From an uncultured Methanobrevibacter sp. (GTDB taxonomy: Archaea; Methanobacteriota; Methanobacteria; Methanobacteriales; Methanobacteriaceae), in contig NZ_CADAJR010000010.1 in assembly GCF_902788255.1 (NCBI RefSeq), forward strand, positions 1 to 58,770: a DNA stretch of 58,770 bases, read 5' to 3'. This document shows positions 27,275 to 35,333 of the stretch, piece after piece. Position numbers and translations under genes: made by a program. The notes beneath the pieces are model-generated. The model was not told the origin of the DNA. It saw nothing but the letters and a program-made list of their open reading frames with translations, and did no database searches. Position 1 is the stretch's first letter. Every line of letters starts with the position of its first letter.

Positions 27275-27425
27275 AGATGTATTTTAGATACATCTCTAAT
27301 CAATCCATTTTTGGATATTAAATTAGACGGGAAGCATAATTATAAATACTCTATGCATTTTTGCATAACAAAAATTAGGAACTAACATTTAATTATGCTT
27401 TCAATTTTTTAAACTTTTTTTTTAA
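27275..27425 (+). ncRNA. Candidate structured leader or small RNA upstream of mtnA
   Basis: Three abutting stem elements are visible. Stem 1: AGATGTAT (27275-27282) with ATACATCT (27288-27295). Stem 2: CTAAT (27296-27300) with ATTAG (27322-27326), enclosing ATCCA-TTTT-TGGAT (27303-27316). Stem 3: AAGCATAATTA (27332-27342) with TAATTATGCTT (27390-27400), an 11-bp perfect pairing that encloses TATGCA-TTTT-TGCATA (27352-27367). Two T-runs (27405-27425) follow stem 3, just before the RBS (GGGTG) and mtnA ATG. The layout suits a riboswitch-like leader with terminator, or a separate small RNA with its own end. No known class was recognised. Confidence 0.55.
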
Positions 27426-27440
27426 AAACTGGGTGTTAAA

Positions 27441-28370
27441 ATGAAAACACTTGAATGGGAAGATAATAAATTAAAACTTATTGATCAAAGAAAACTTCCT
27501 GATGAGTTAACTTATGTCTACTGTGATAATTATCAGGATGTTATTGTTGCAATTAAAAATATGACTGTACGTGGAGCTCCGGCCATTGGAGTTTCAGCCG
27601 CTTTTGGAATGGCACTGGCTGATATTCAGGGTGTTGATTTGGATAAGGCTGCAGATGAAATTAAGGCTGCAAGACCTACTGCAGTAAATCTGTTTTGGGC
27701 AGTTGATAGGGTTTTAAACAGTGATAATCCACTCGCAGAAGCACTTAAGATGTATGAGGAGGATATGGCTACAAACAGGGCCATAGGTAAATTCGGTGCA
27801 GAAGTCATTGATGACGGTGATACCGTATTGACCCATTGTAATGCCGGCGCCCTTGCATGTGTTGACTATGGAACCGCATTGGGGGTATTTAGGGCTGCAC
27901 GTGATGCCGGAAAAAACATCAATGTCATATGTGATGAAACAAGACCTCGCGGACAGGGTGCAAGCCTAAGCGTCTGGGAAATGCAGCAGGAAAACATTCC
28001 AGTCAAACTGATCCCTGATGTGGCATCAGGATATCTCATGTCTCAAGGAAGGATTGACAAGGTAGTAATCGGTGCAGACAGGATTGCAAAAGGCGGTGTG
28101 GTTAACAAGGTAGGTTCATTCATGGTGGCACTGGCCGCAAAGCATCACAACATTCCGTTTTATGTTGCAGCACCATATTCCACTTTTGACAATGAAATAA
28201 ATATCTACGACACTGTCATCGAAGAAAGAGACGGTGATGAGGTAAGGTATTATGGTGGAGCAAGAATCTGTCCTGAGGGAACCGAGGTGATAAACCCGGC
28301 ATTTGACATAACTCCAAAGGAACTTATAACCGGAATAATAACCGAAAAGGGCATTATTGACCCAATTTAG
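27441..28370 (+). CDS. mtnA: Methylthioribose-1-phosphate isomerase family protein
   Basis: Isomerises 5-methylthioribose 1-phosphate to the ribulose form in methylthioadenosine salvage. The 309 residues include VRGAPAIGVSAAFG, RPTAVNLFWA, the catalytic C133 in THCNAGALA and D213 in IGADRIAKGG; the 80-residue spacing equals that of B. subtilis C160 and D240. A C-terminal IPFYVAAPYSTFD follows. Archaeal relatives include ribose-1,5-bisphosphate isomerase, but the residues favour MtnA. Preceded by GGGTG and by the structured leader at 27275-27425. Confidence 0.88.
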   Translation: MKTLEWEDNKLKLIDQRKLPDELTYVYCDNYQDVIVAIKNMTVRGAPAIGVSAAFGMALADIQGVDLDKAADEIKAARPTAVNLFWAVDRVLNSDNPLAEALKMYEEDMATNRAIGKFGAEVIDDGDTVLTHCNAGALACVDYGTALGVFRAARDAGKNINVICDETRPRGQGASLSVWEMQQENIPVKLIPDVASGYLMSQGRIDKVVIGADRIAKGGVVNKVGSFMVALAAKHHNIPFYVAAPYSTFDNEINIYDTVIEERDGDEVRYYGGARICPEGTEVINPAFDITPKELITGIITEKGIIDPI

Positions 28371-28541
28371 AAAATGTTGTTTTGAAGTATAAAATATTTA
28401 AACAATAAAATTTAAAAATAAAAATAACATTTGAGATAATTTCTACACAAATCAATCAAATACTGTTATTTTGGTTAAGATTTACAAATTCTGTAATACT
28501 TAGAAATTTGCAAATTGTTAAAAAGAGTGTAGGTAGATACT

Positions 28542-28868
28542 ATGGAAATAAAAAGTAATAAAAGTGCAGATTATCCTCTTTTAATTAAAGATTTGGTTAA
28601 AGAATTATTAAAAGATGATTTTGTCCATTTTAAGATATTATGTGGAAATGAAGTTCATCATTTCAATAAGGAAGAAGACACCGTCATTGAGTTTGAAGAA
28701 ACTTACATGAAGGAGACTAGGGATAATGGAGATATGCTGTATATTCCTTATCCGGACATTTTTAGAGTAAAACTATACCGTGACATGGATCAGTATCTTG
28801 AAGATGAAAAGAAATACAATGCATTCAATGATGATGATTTGTGGACAGGTAACAGAATCCAATTCTAA
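28542..28868 (+). CDS. Hypothetical protein, 108 residues
   Basis: I do not recognise a family. It is an acidic protein with a mixed helix/strand plan: an amphipathic helix in YPLLIKDLVKELLKDD, a VHHFNKEEDTVIEFEETYM strand region, then MLYIPYPDIFRVKLY and a polar tail. One cysteine, no signal peptide and no membrane segment. The start ATG 28542 is preceded by GTAGGTAG. It stands alone in the + strand with 170 nt of AT-rich sequence before it and a T-tract after it. Confidence 0.65.
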   Translation: MEIKSNKSADYPLLIKDLVKELLKDDFVHFKILCGNEVHHFNKEEDTVIEFEETYMKETRDNGDMLYIPYPDIFRVKLYRDMDQYLEDEKKYNAFNDDDLWTGNRIQF

Positions 28869-28908
28869 ATAAGATTATTTTAATCTTATTTTAACTTTTT
28901 TTTTTAAT

Positions 28909-29916
28909 TTATAAATTGTATAATATTTTCCCGTCAATTGCCACATGCCATTCTCCGGGGGAGGTTGATTTGACTTTACGGCAGTTGATTATTTCCACTT
29001 TTTTTCCAGCCTGCAAACATGCGTCAGTCAAGCGTTTTATTCCCTGTTCATATGAGTCTGAAAACTCATAATAATTGATTGTTCCACCATCTTCAATCAA
29101 ATCGACCGCAACATCAAGGAATGTATAGGCAAGACCTGGAAGGTTCATTATTATTCTATCAAATTTTGTTTTAAAGCCTTTGCTGACTTCACGAACATCG
29201 CCGCAGTAGGTTGTGATGGAACCTTTCAGTTTATTTAAGCTAATGTTCTCATCCAAATATCTTATTGCTGATTCATTGATATCCACTGCGGTTATATCTA
29301 CATTTTTATTTCTAGCAATGACGATTGGAAATGGACCAATTCCGCAGAACATATCCAAAATCCTTTCACCCTCCTTGACGCTTTCCATAACACGTTTTCT
29401 TTCGGTTGCAAGTCTTGGTGAAAAGTAAACTTCCCTAACGTCCAGCTTCAGACGTGCACCATGTTCCTTGTGGATTGTCACTGAATCATCAATTCCTGAA
29501 AGAAATTCCAAATCCCTCACTCGGGTTGTTCCTTTGATGGCACTTTTTTTCATGTAAATTGATCTTCTTTTGGTGAATTTGTGTGCTGCATCCCCGATTA
29601 TCTGTTTTTTGTCTTCCAGATTTTCGGGAATTTCCAGAATGACAATGTCTCCTATAGTGTCAAATGAGGTTCTTAATGTGTCGATTTCATCATGGCTCAA
29701 TTCATCTTCAAGCAGTTCTGAAAAGTTGTGCGGAACTTTTTTCATAGGCTCCAGTTCCATGTTTGCTATCTCATAGCCTGTGACGTCTTCATTTATGGGA
29801 ATATATCCGAATCCCTCTTCGGTTTTTATTCTATATTCCATATTCATTTGACCGTTTTCCATTAATTTTATACGGGTATCATTTAATTGTTTTAATGGAA
29901 CTTTTACACATTTCAT
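28909..29916 (-). CDS. trm5: tRNA (guanine-37-N1)-methyltransferase Trm5
   Basis: Adds the N1-methyl group to G37 next to the anticodon, preventing frameshifts. The 335 residues have an N-terminal half ending in the RRSIYMKKSAIKG, then TRVRDLEFLSG segments, and a SAM-binding domain with motif I DMFCGIGPFPI, motif II AVDINESA, and NLPGLAYTFLD, the NLP/NPP active-site loop. YFSPRLATERKRV before motif I is typical of Trm5. Its ATG is only 36 bp from the divergent dphB start. Confidence 0.88.
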   Translation of the reverse strand: MKCVKVPLKQLNDTRIKLMENGQMNMEYRIKTEEGFGYIPINEDVTGYEIANMELEPMKKVPHNFSELLEDELSHDEIDTLRTSFDTIGDIVILEIPENLEDKKQIIGDAAHKFTKRRSIYMKKSAIKGTTRVRDLEFLSGIDDSVTIHKEHGARLKLDVREVYFSPRLATERKRVMESVKEGERILDMFCGIGPFPIVIARNKNVDITAVDINESAIRYLDENISLNKLKGSITTYCGDVREVSKGFKTKFDRIIMNLPGLAYTFLDVAVDLIEDGGTINYYEFSDSYEQGIKRLTDACLQAGKKVEIINCRKVKSTSPGEWHVAIDGKILYNL

Positions 29917-29952
29917 AAAGTTTTTTATGTTTAAATTATTATAAATAGTATT

Positions 29953-30744
29953 ATGTTTTATTTAGTTGGATTAGGATTATTTGATGAGAAGGATATTTCC
30001 CTTAAGGGTTTGGAATGTCTAAAAAATGTAGATAAGATTTATGCTGAATTTTTCACATCACGTTTATTTGGGTCAAGCTTTGAAGCTATTGAAGAGTTGG
30101 TTGGCCAGAAAATTGAAGTATTGGTCAGGGGTGAGGTTGAAGAGGAACACAAGTTCATTGATGAGGCTGAAACTTCCGATGTTGCTTTGATTACTGGAGG
30201 GGATCCTCTGATTGCAACAACCCACAGCGACTTTCTGGTTCAGTGTTCCAAAAGGGGAATAGATTTTGAGGTCATTCATGGATCATCAATTCTCTCATCA
30301 GCACCAGCCATTTCAGGTCTTCAGGGCTACAAGTTTGGTAAGGTCACTACCATTCCATTTCCGGATTATAACTTCTATCCTAAATCCCCTTATGAGGCCA
30401 TTGAAGAGAATCTCAAAAGTGACTTGCATACCCTGGTTCTTTTGGATATTCAGGCTCACAAGGACCGTTATATGACTGTCAATCAGGGTTTGGAATATCT
30501 GATGAACATTAAAAATGATTTGGACCGTGAGGGTCTGATTGATGAGGACACATTGGCAATGGGCATTGCACGCGTCGGTTCAAAGGATGTTGTTGTCCGT
30601 GCGGGCAAAATCAGTGAACTTATCGATTTTGATTTTGGAGGTCCTCTCCATTGCATTGTAATTCCTTCAAAGCTCCATATTGTTGAAGCCGAATATCTGG
30701 TTGAAATTGCCGGAGCGGATTCAAAAATACTTGATGATGTTTAA
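29953..30744 (+). CDS. dphB: Diphthine synthase
   Basis: Methylates the modified histidine of elongation factor 2 during diphthamide synthesis. The 263 residues fit the tetrapyrrole-methylase fold: MFYLVGLGLFDEKDISLKGLE, SDVALITGGDPLIATTHSDF (SAM-binding glycine loop), VIHGSSILSSAPAISGLQGY, and a C-terminal IARVGSKDVVVRAG. No ribosome binding site precedes ATG 29953, and a TTTAAATTATTATAAATA stretch lies 10-20 nt upstream, so the message may be leaderless. Confidence 0.93.
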   Translation: MFYLVGLGLFDEKDISLKGLECLKNVDKIYAEFFTSRLFGSSFEAIEELVGQKIEVLVRGEVEEEHKFIDEAETSDVALITGGDPLIATTHSDFLVQCSKRGIDFEVIHGSSILSSAPAISGLQGYKFGKVTTIPFPDYNFYPKSPYEAIEENLKSDLHTLVLLDIQAHKDRYMTVNQGLEYLMNIKNDLDREGLIDEDTLAMGIARVGSKDVVVRAGKISELIDFDFGGPLHCIVIPSKLHIVEAEYLVEIAGADSKILDDV

Positions 30745-31078
30745 TTTTTTTAAAAAGTAAGGGGGAGCGGAAGTAGTGGTTGACCTACTTCCTGTAAACA
30801 TATTATAAGATTTTGGAGATTATAAAATGTTTGACTGATGTTCACTTTAGATATGAAATTTAGTTCACATCGTATATTACTTATATTTTTATAATATATA
30901 AATCTTTTTGTTTGATTTTTTAATTTTTTTTGATTATTGGTGTTTAATTGTTCAGTTCTTTTTTTTCAAAAAAATTCTATCTGATAATAAAAACGAGTCT
31001 GTTGGTTATTTTTTAAAGGATTTTTCGCTAAAATTAAACTATTGTGCAAAAAAGTAATAAAAAAAGAAAAAAAGGGAT
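30745..31078 (+). other. Non-coding gap with a GC-richer perfect hairpin
   Basis: No gene is visible in these 334 bp. GGAAGTAG (30769-30776) and CTACTTCC (30785-30792) form a perfect 8-bp stem with loop TGGTTGAC, preceded by GGGGGAGC. This block is far richer in G and C than the flanking AT-rich sequence. T-runs near 30905-30965 may terminate dphB. The convergent hydroxyacyl-CoA dehydrogenase gene ends at 31079. Confidence 0.5.
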
Positions 31079-32017
31079 TTATGAATAATCATAAAATCCT
31101 TTGCCTGCATTAATACCGGTTTCACCTTTATCAATTTTATCCTTAAGCATTTTTGCGATTTTACCCGGTGTTGTTTCAGGGTCTTGCGCTTCAGGATTCA
31201 TGATAACGATATTGTATGCGGTGGTGAGACCAACAATGTCTAAAATGTGGAATGGTCCTGCAGGTGCTCCTGTGGCCAGCATCCATGTTTTATCGATTGT
31301 TTCATGGTCTGCAACATCATTTGCAAGCAATGCCTGACCGGCGTTAAGGAACGGAACCAAAAGTGAGTTCAGGATGTAACCCGGCTGTTCCTTTTTGAGC
31401 TTTAACGGAATCATGTTGATGTCTTCTGCAAATTGAACGACAGTGTCATAATATTCCTGTTCGGTTCCAGGGTGTCCCATTACCTCTGCGGTATTGTTCG
31501 CCCAAATTGTGTTTGCAAAGTGAAGGGAAAGGTATTTTTCAGGTCTTCCTGTGTGTTCTGCAAACATTGATGGAAGTAATGTTGAGGAGTTAGTGACTAA
31601 AATGGTTTTCTCTTCCATATATTTGGCGAGTTCTGTATAAAATGCAATTTTCTGTTCTGGATTTTCTGCAATTGCTTCAATGATTAAGTCAGCATCTGCA
31701 GCTGCTTCTTCATAGCTTGTAGTTAATGTCAAACTGTCGTATGCATCCTGTGCTTGTTGTTTTAGTTTGTCGAGCTCTTCGGCAGGTGTTTCAGGTGACT
31801 TTGCCAAACCTCTGCAGTAGGCACTTTTGTCGGTTTTCATTGCCTCTAAAGTGTCAACATATATGTTTTTGAATCTTTCAAGTTTTGGTTTGGCTCTTTC
31901 AATGGATCCTTCACTTCTAAGCCATATTGTAACATCGAATCCGCAGTATGCAGATTGAAGTGCAATTTGACTTCCCAGCACGCCTCCTCCGGCGACAACA
32001 ACTTTTTTGATACTCAT
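31079..32017 (-). CDS. 3-hydroxyacyl-CoA dehydrogenase family protein
   Basis: An NAD-dependent dehydrogenase of 312 residues. The Rossmann half opens with VVVAGGGVLGSQIALQSAYC; the middle holds ADLIIEAIAENPEQKIAFY and the active-site LSLHFANTIWANNTAEVMGH, with H and N in the usual places. A C-terminal helical domain ends GKGFYDYS. In bacteria these enzymes oxidise 3-hydroxybutyryl-CoA, but no fatty-acid or CoA genes are nearby, so the substrate is unknown. It resembles bacterial proteins and may have been acquired. RBS AGGTG precedes ATG 32017; three spaced half-sites lie at 32032-32059. Confidence 0.8.
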   Translation of the reverse strand: MSIKKVVVAGGGVLGSQIALQSAYCGFDVTIWLRSEGSIERAKPKLERFKNIYVDTLEAMKTDKSAYCRGLAKSPETPAEELDKLKQQAQDAYDSLTLTTSYEEAAADADLIIEAIAENPEQKIAFYTELAKYMEEKTILVTNSSTLLPSMFAEHTGRPEKYLSLHFANTIWANNTAEVMGHPGTEQEYYDTVVQFAEDINMIPLKLKKEQPGYILNSLLVPFLNAGQALLANDVADHETIDKTWMLATGAPAGPFHILDIVGLTTAYNIVIMNPEAQDPETTPGKIAKMLKDKIDKGETGINAGKGFYDYS

Positions 32018-32031
32018 TTTAATACACCTCT

Positions 32032-32059
32032 GTAAACGCTATGTTTACTGTATGTAAAA
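32032..32059. promoter_or_regulatory. Three alternating half-sites with 11-bp spacing
   Basis: GTAAAC (32032-32037), GTTTAC (32043-32048) and GTAAAA (32054-32059) follow each other at exactly 11 bp. The first two form a perfect 6-bp dyad with spacer GCTAT. They sit just upstream of the hydroxyacyl-CoA dehydrogenase start (32017, minus strand) and near the TATA box of the divergent gene. A repressor or activator site is likely. Confidence 0.45.
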
Positions 32060-32122
32060 TTAAGATTTTTATTATTTAAATAATTGTTAGATTTATATGC
32101 TCCAAAATCTAAAATACTTTTG

Positions 32123-32617
32123 ATGAACGGTCGAAATGCACTAAATAGTTTACAAATTAGGAATAATTCTTTAAAATCTAAATTGTTTCATGAACAGTTG
32201 AAATTAGGTCAATATTCATTTGAATTTCAAAGAAAGTATATGGGTTTAATTTTAAATGAATATAAAAAGACCGGTTCACTTGTCAAATCCTCTGAGATTG
32301 TAGGAATTGATTATGAGATTGTTTTTAAATGGTATTTTCAGGGTTTGTCTGAAAATCCCAATTATAGGAATTTTTATCTGACGGTTAGGGGTATTGGTGA
32401 TTTATCAACTGAAAGTTCTCCTATCGAGACTAATGTTGAAACCCTTGAAAGTTCTCCAATCAGTAATGCACTTGAGGATGGGGAATATGTCATCTCAAAG
32501 TACGGTGACGGATGGAGCTATAAGACATATGTCGATGGCGAAAAGATTTTCATCATCTCGAATGAACTTGAAACATTAGAAAAGAAAGTTAAAGACAAAC
32601 GCTTGCCGATTGATTGA
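32123..32617 (+). CDS. Hypothetical protein with a possible helix-turn-helix
   Basis: No family recognised. Start ATG 32123 gives 164 residues; a TTTATATG box at about 32092-32099 lies 25-30 bp upstream, so the message is probably leaderless. The first half is basic and contains KKTGSLVKSSEIVGIDYEIV and FKWYFQGLSENP, which look like a helix-turn-helix as in psq or terminase-small-subunit proteins. The acidic C-terminal half has a duplicated ESSPI phrase. A TTG start at 32084 would add 13 residues. The next gene starts immediately after. Confidence 0.6.
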   Translation: MNGRNALNSLQIRNNSLKSKLFHEQLKLGQYSFEFQRKYMGLILNEYKKTGSLVKSSEIVGIDYEIVFKWYFQGLSENPNYRNFYLTVRGIGDLSTESSPIETNVETLESSPISNALEDGEYVISKYGDGWSYKTYVDGEKIFIISNELETLEKKVKDKRLPID

Positions 32618-32618
32618 T

Positions 32619-33062
32619 ATGGAATGGAAACTGAAGAAATTTGATGAACTGACAACAGAGGAACTCTATGAAATCTTGAAGTTGAGGGTTGAGATCTTTG
32701 TTGTCGAACAGGACTGTGCCTATCAGGACCTTGATGATAAGGACCAGTGTGCATATCATCTGTTTTTGGAGGATGGGGATGAAATTATTGCGGTTTTAAG
32801 GATTCTTCCGGAAAATGTTGCATTTGAGGATATGGCTATCGGCAGGATTGTGGTCAGGAAGTCCCATAGGGGTCAGGGAATAGCAAGGGCCATGATGAAA
32901 AGGGCAATGGAGTTCATTGTCAAAGATTTGGGAAAAAGAAGCATTAGACTTTCAGGTCAGGCTTATCTGGTTGATTTTTATGAGGGCTTGGGTTTCGAAA
33001 GAGTATCTGATGAATATCTGGAAGATGGAATACCACATTTCGAGTTCCTTTTTGAATGTTAG
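32619..33062 (+). CDS. ElaA-like GNAT acetyltransferase
   Basis: A 147-residue acetyl-CoA-dependent N-acetyltransferase. LYEILKLRVEIFVVEQDCAY and LDDKDQCAYHLF are hallmark ElaA-family pieces. The acetyl-CoA loop is VVRKSHRGQGIARAMM (motif A, R/Q-x-x-G-x-G/A) near 83-98. YLVDFYEGLGFE closes the fold. I use ATG 32619, two bases past the upstream stop; the TTG at 32610 overlaps it. Substrate unknown. Translationally linked to the preceding hypothetical gene. Confidence 0.83.
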   Translation: MEWKLKKFDELTTEELYEILKLRVEIFVVEQDCAYQDLDDKDQCAYHLFLEDGDEIIAVLRILPENVAFEDMAIGRIVVRKSHRGQGIARAMMKRAMEFIVKDLGKRSIRLSGQAYLVDFYEGLGFERVSDEYLEDGIPHFEFLFEC

Positions 33063-33429
33063 TTATTTTTTACAGCATGATGATTATTTATTATTTATTT
33101 AATGGATTTTCTTTTTTTTAATTTATTTTTACAATATTATAATAGTTTATTATTAATTTATTTAATTTTATCGTTTTTTTTAAACATTGTTTATTATTTA
33201 TACATGTGGTCATGATATCTGTTTTTTTATTTGATTATATTGCATATCCAAACGATTATTAACATGTTTATATATATGTCCGGAAATTAATTTTGGAAAA
33301 TTGATTTTACATCTTTTGAGGTGTAAAATGGATTTGATGATAAAAATAAGAATTTCAAAAAATATGAAGCGAAGCTTAAGCTGAAAAGCGGAATTAAATA
33401 AAAGGTCAAAGAATAACTTGGGTGATAAT
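33063..33429 (+). other. Non-coding gap with a 10-bp hairpin
   Basis: AT-rich sequence with T-runs at 33063-33190, then ATTTTACATC (33304-33313) pairing with GGTGTAAAAT (33320-33329), a 10-bp stem with one G-T pair and loop TTTTGA. After it comes AGCTTAAGCT, a short palindrome near 33374. An open stretch reading FDDKNKNFKKYEAKLKLKSG at about 33332-33400 has a stop directly before it and no start codon. It could be a gene remnant or chance. Confidence 0.4.
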
Positions 33430-33906
33430 ATGAAAAAGAGATACATTGCGTTAATTTTGATAATTTTCATGTTTAGCATTTCCAGTGCAAGTGCTGGAAT
33501 ATTCAACAGTCTGCTTGGGGACAACTCCCCTGTGGATGAAGAAAACGATATCGTGTTGGATAACGTGACATTCATGACATATTCCATAGGTGCTTTTGAT
33601 ACTGATGAATACCTGTCATCCTTCAAGTCAGAGCCTGAAACCTACAACAATAACGATACCATTAACTGGATGGAGAATTTGGATGGTTATGTCATGTTAC
33701 CTTCAAAAGAGGGGGATTTCCTCGTAATGAATGCAAGCTATGCGTCAGACCTTCCTATTTCTTTGGATGATGTGGAGGGAATCACATTCAATAAGATTTC
33801 CTGCAAGGTGACAGAGGCACATTCCCTTGGAAACGGTTTAGTCGATTTGCTTTTGGTTGAGGATGTTAAGTTTCTCGGCACTGAAACCACATATTATCAG
33901 AGCTGA
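33430..33906 (+). CDS. Secreted hypothetical protein
   Basis: A 158-residue protein with a clear signal peptide (MKKRYIALILIIFMFSISSA, cleavage near ASA-G). The mature part is acidic (LGDNSPVDEENDIVLDN, then a MTYSIGAFDTDEYL segment and C-terminal VEDVKFLGTETTYYQS). No domain recognised; short secreted proteins of this plan are common in Methanobrevibacter. ATG 33430 follows GGGTGAT. Function unknown. Confidence 0.65.
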   Translation: MKKRYIALILIIFMFSISSASAGIFNSLLGDNSPVDEENDIVLDNVTFMTYSIGAFDTDEYLSSFKSEPETYNNNDTINWMENLDGYVMLPSKEGDFLVMNASYASDLPISLDDVEGITFNKISCKVTEAHSLGNGLVDLLLVEDVKFLGTETTYYQS

Positions 33907-34174
33907 TTAAAAAAATTTTCAATTATGGCAAATTAAAATTTAATTGGATTAATAAGTTGCCTGTATTCAAGATAGTTCTGTATATCTTTTTAAATATTGG
34001 TAGAAAATCCTCAATGGATAAAAAATCATGCTGTTCATTTCATGCAATTTTTTCCTTTAACTTGTTGCAATAACTATTAATGTTTTTATAAAAGAACAAT
34101 AGTGCTTTTATTGCGTTAAAATGACTTTATAGAATACTAATACATTTATTAACTAGTAAGAACAATCTATATCT

Positions 34175-34330
34175 ATGACTCAAAACAGACGTGTTACAAT
34201 TAGCATCAATAATGACATTGACTTGAATTTTCGTAAAATTGCTTCGAATAAGATGTTATTTAAAACAGGCTGGTACTCAAAAGCAATTGAAGAGGCAATG
34301 TTATTGTGGATTGAAAAAGAAGACAGGTAA
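34175..34330 (+). CDS. Small ribbon-helix-helix-like protein
   Basis: A 51-residue open frame of good coding character. RRVTISINNDIDLNFRKIAS is a beta strand leading to a helix, followed by WYSKAIEEAMLLWIEKE, the second helix; together they resemble a ribbon-helix-helix (CopG/MetJ) DNA-binding fold. It stands alone between the secreted protein and the coiled-coil gene. TATA-like TTATTAACTA lies upstream and a ribosome binding site is not obvious, so a leaderless message is possible. T-tracts follow its stop. Confidence 0.6.
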   Translation: MTQNRRVTISINNDIDLNFRKIASNKMLFKTGWYSKAIEEAMLLWIEKEDR

Positions 34331-34415
34331 ACTTTTTTTCTTCTTTTTTTCTTTTTTTTACATTAACTATTTAAATCAAGACTTTTTAACTTATTAATAT
34401 AGAGTGGTGTAAATA

Positions 34416-35333
34416 ATGGAAAGTGACGAATTTAGAACAGTGCGGGTGTATACAAAAAAGTACACCAGTAAGGATAAGGATGGCAATTCCGTTGAAAAGG
34501 AATCCAAACAAAAGCAAGTTAGTCTTAAAAAAGAAGATCCATTTGAAGATGATGAATTGGTAAAAGTATTGTCTCAGGAGGACTATCAGAAATTAATTGA
34601 CAATCAGTTTTCCGATGAGCGATTGGATGAGTTTTATCATACAATTGAGGCTAAGGATGCTGAAATTGAAGAGCTGCAAAAACAGATTCAGACATTGAAG
34701 TCTTCCTTTTTCGAGGATGTCGATTCCCTTAAGGATGAGGTTAACTATAAGGATGAGCTTCTCAAGGCCAAAGATGAGATTCATGAGCTGAACAAGGAAA
34801 ACAAACAGATCAACGATGAAAGGGTTGCAATTTTCAAGGAATTGGATTACAAGAATAGGATGATTCTTGCATATAATGTGGAATTGAACAAGTCCATCTT
34901 AAATGCAATCAACGTTGTCATTGACGAGGCAAGGGAAAACATCAACAGGAGAAATGCTTTGCTTGTGGCCGATTTAAACAAGTCTGTTGAAAAGGCTAAA
35001 CATGATGTAAATGAGAAGAATAAAGCTATAGCATATGATATAAAAAGCACTGTTGAAGATATGAATGAGCAGATTAGAAATACAAGCACTCTTAAAATGA
35101 TACTTAACAAAAAGAAAATTAATTTAAGGGTACCTACTGATGATTTGCTTAAACCTTTTGATTTTGACTTTGATGTCAATCAGTTGCTTTCAGGCCAGGC
35201 CCTTGAATTGGATGCCGCTGAAATCCTAAAAGAGGTAATGCCTAAACTTCCTGAACCATTCTCAAAATACATTGACACTCTTGAAGAAGGCCCAGAAACC
35301 ATTGATGTTTCTCACAAGGAAGAGGATGAATGA
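34416..35333 (+). CDS. Coiled-coil protein with a short C-terminal domain
   Basis: A 305-residue protein. Residues about 1-60 are charged and disordered-looking. Two long coiled-coil stretches follow (about 68-150 and 165-215). The C-terminus, NLRVPTDDLLKPFDFDFDVN to the end, looks globular or extended. The segment LSQEDYQKLIDNQFSDERL resembles one unit of the 31-residue repeat in the protein at 7338-8495. RBS GTGGTG precedes ATG 34416. It is coupled to the next gene by ATGATG overlap. Confidence 0.7.
   Translation: MESDEFRTVRVYTKKYTSKDKDGNSVEKESKQKQVSLKKEDPFEDDELVKVLSQEDYQKLIDNQFSDERLDEFYHTIEAKDAEIEELQKQIQTLKSSFFEDVDSLKDEVNYKDELLKAKDEIHELNKENKQINDERVAIFKELDYKNRMILAYNVELNKSILNAINVVIDEARENINRRNALLVADLNKSVEKAKHDVNEKNKAIAYDIKSTVEDMNEQIRNTSTLKMILNKKKINLRVPTDDLLKPFDFDFDVNQLLSGQALELDAAEILKEVMPKLPEPFSKYIDTLEEGPETIDVSHKEEDE

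Noticed and set aside
30837-30872. GATGTTCAC ... TTCACATC near-palindrome
   Set aside because: Only 5 bp of true pairing and in AT-rich sequence; weaker than the nearby perfect hairpin.
32084-32122. TTG 32084 as the start of the hypothetical protein
   Set aside because: It would overlap the TATA-like TTTATATG; ATG 32123 is at leaderless distance and fits better.
33210-33626. 138-residue frame on the minus strand across the gap and the secreted protein
   Set aside because: It overlaps a better gene with a signal peptide and has the hydrophobic bias of an AT-rich antisense frame.
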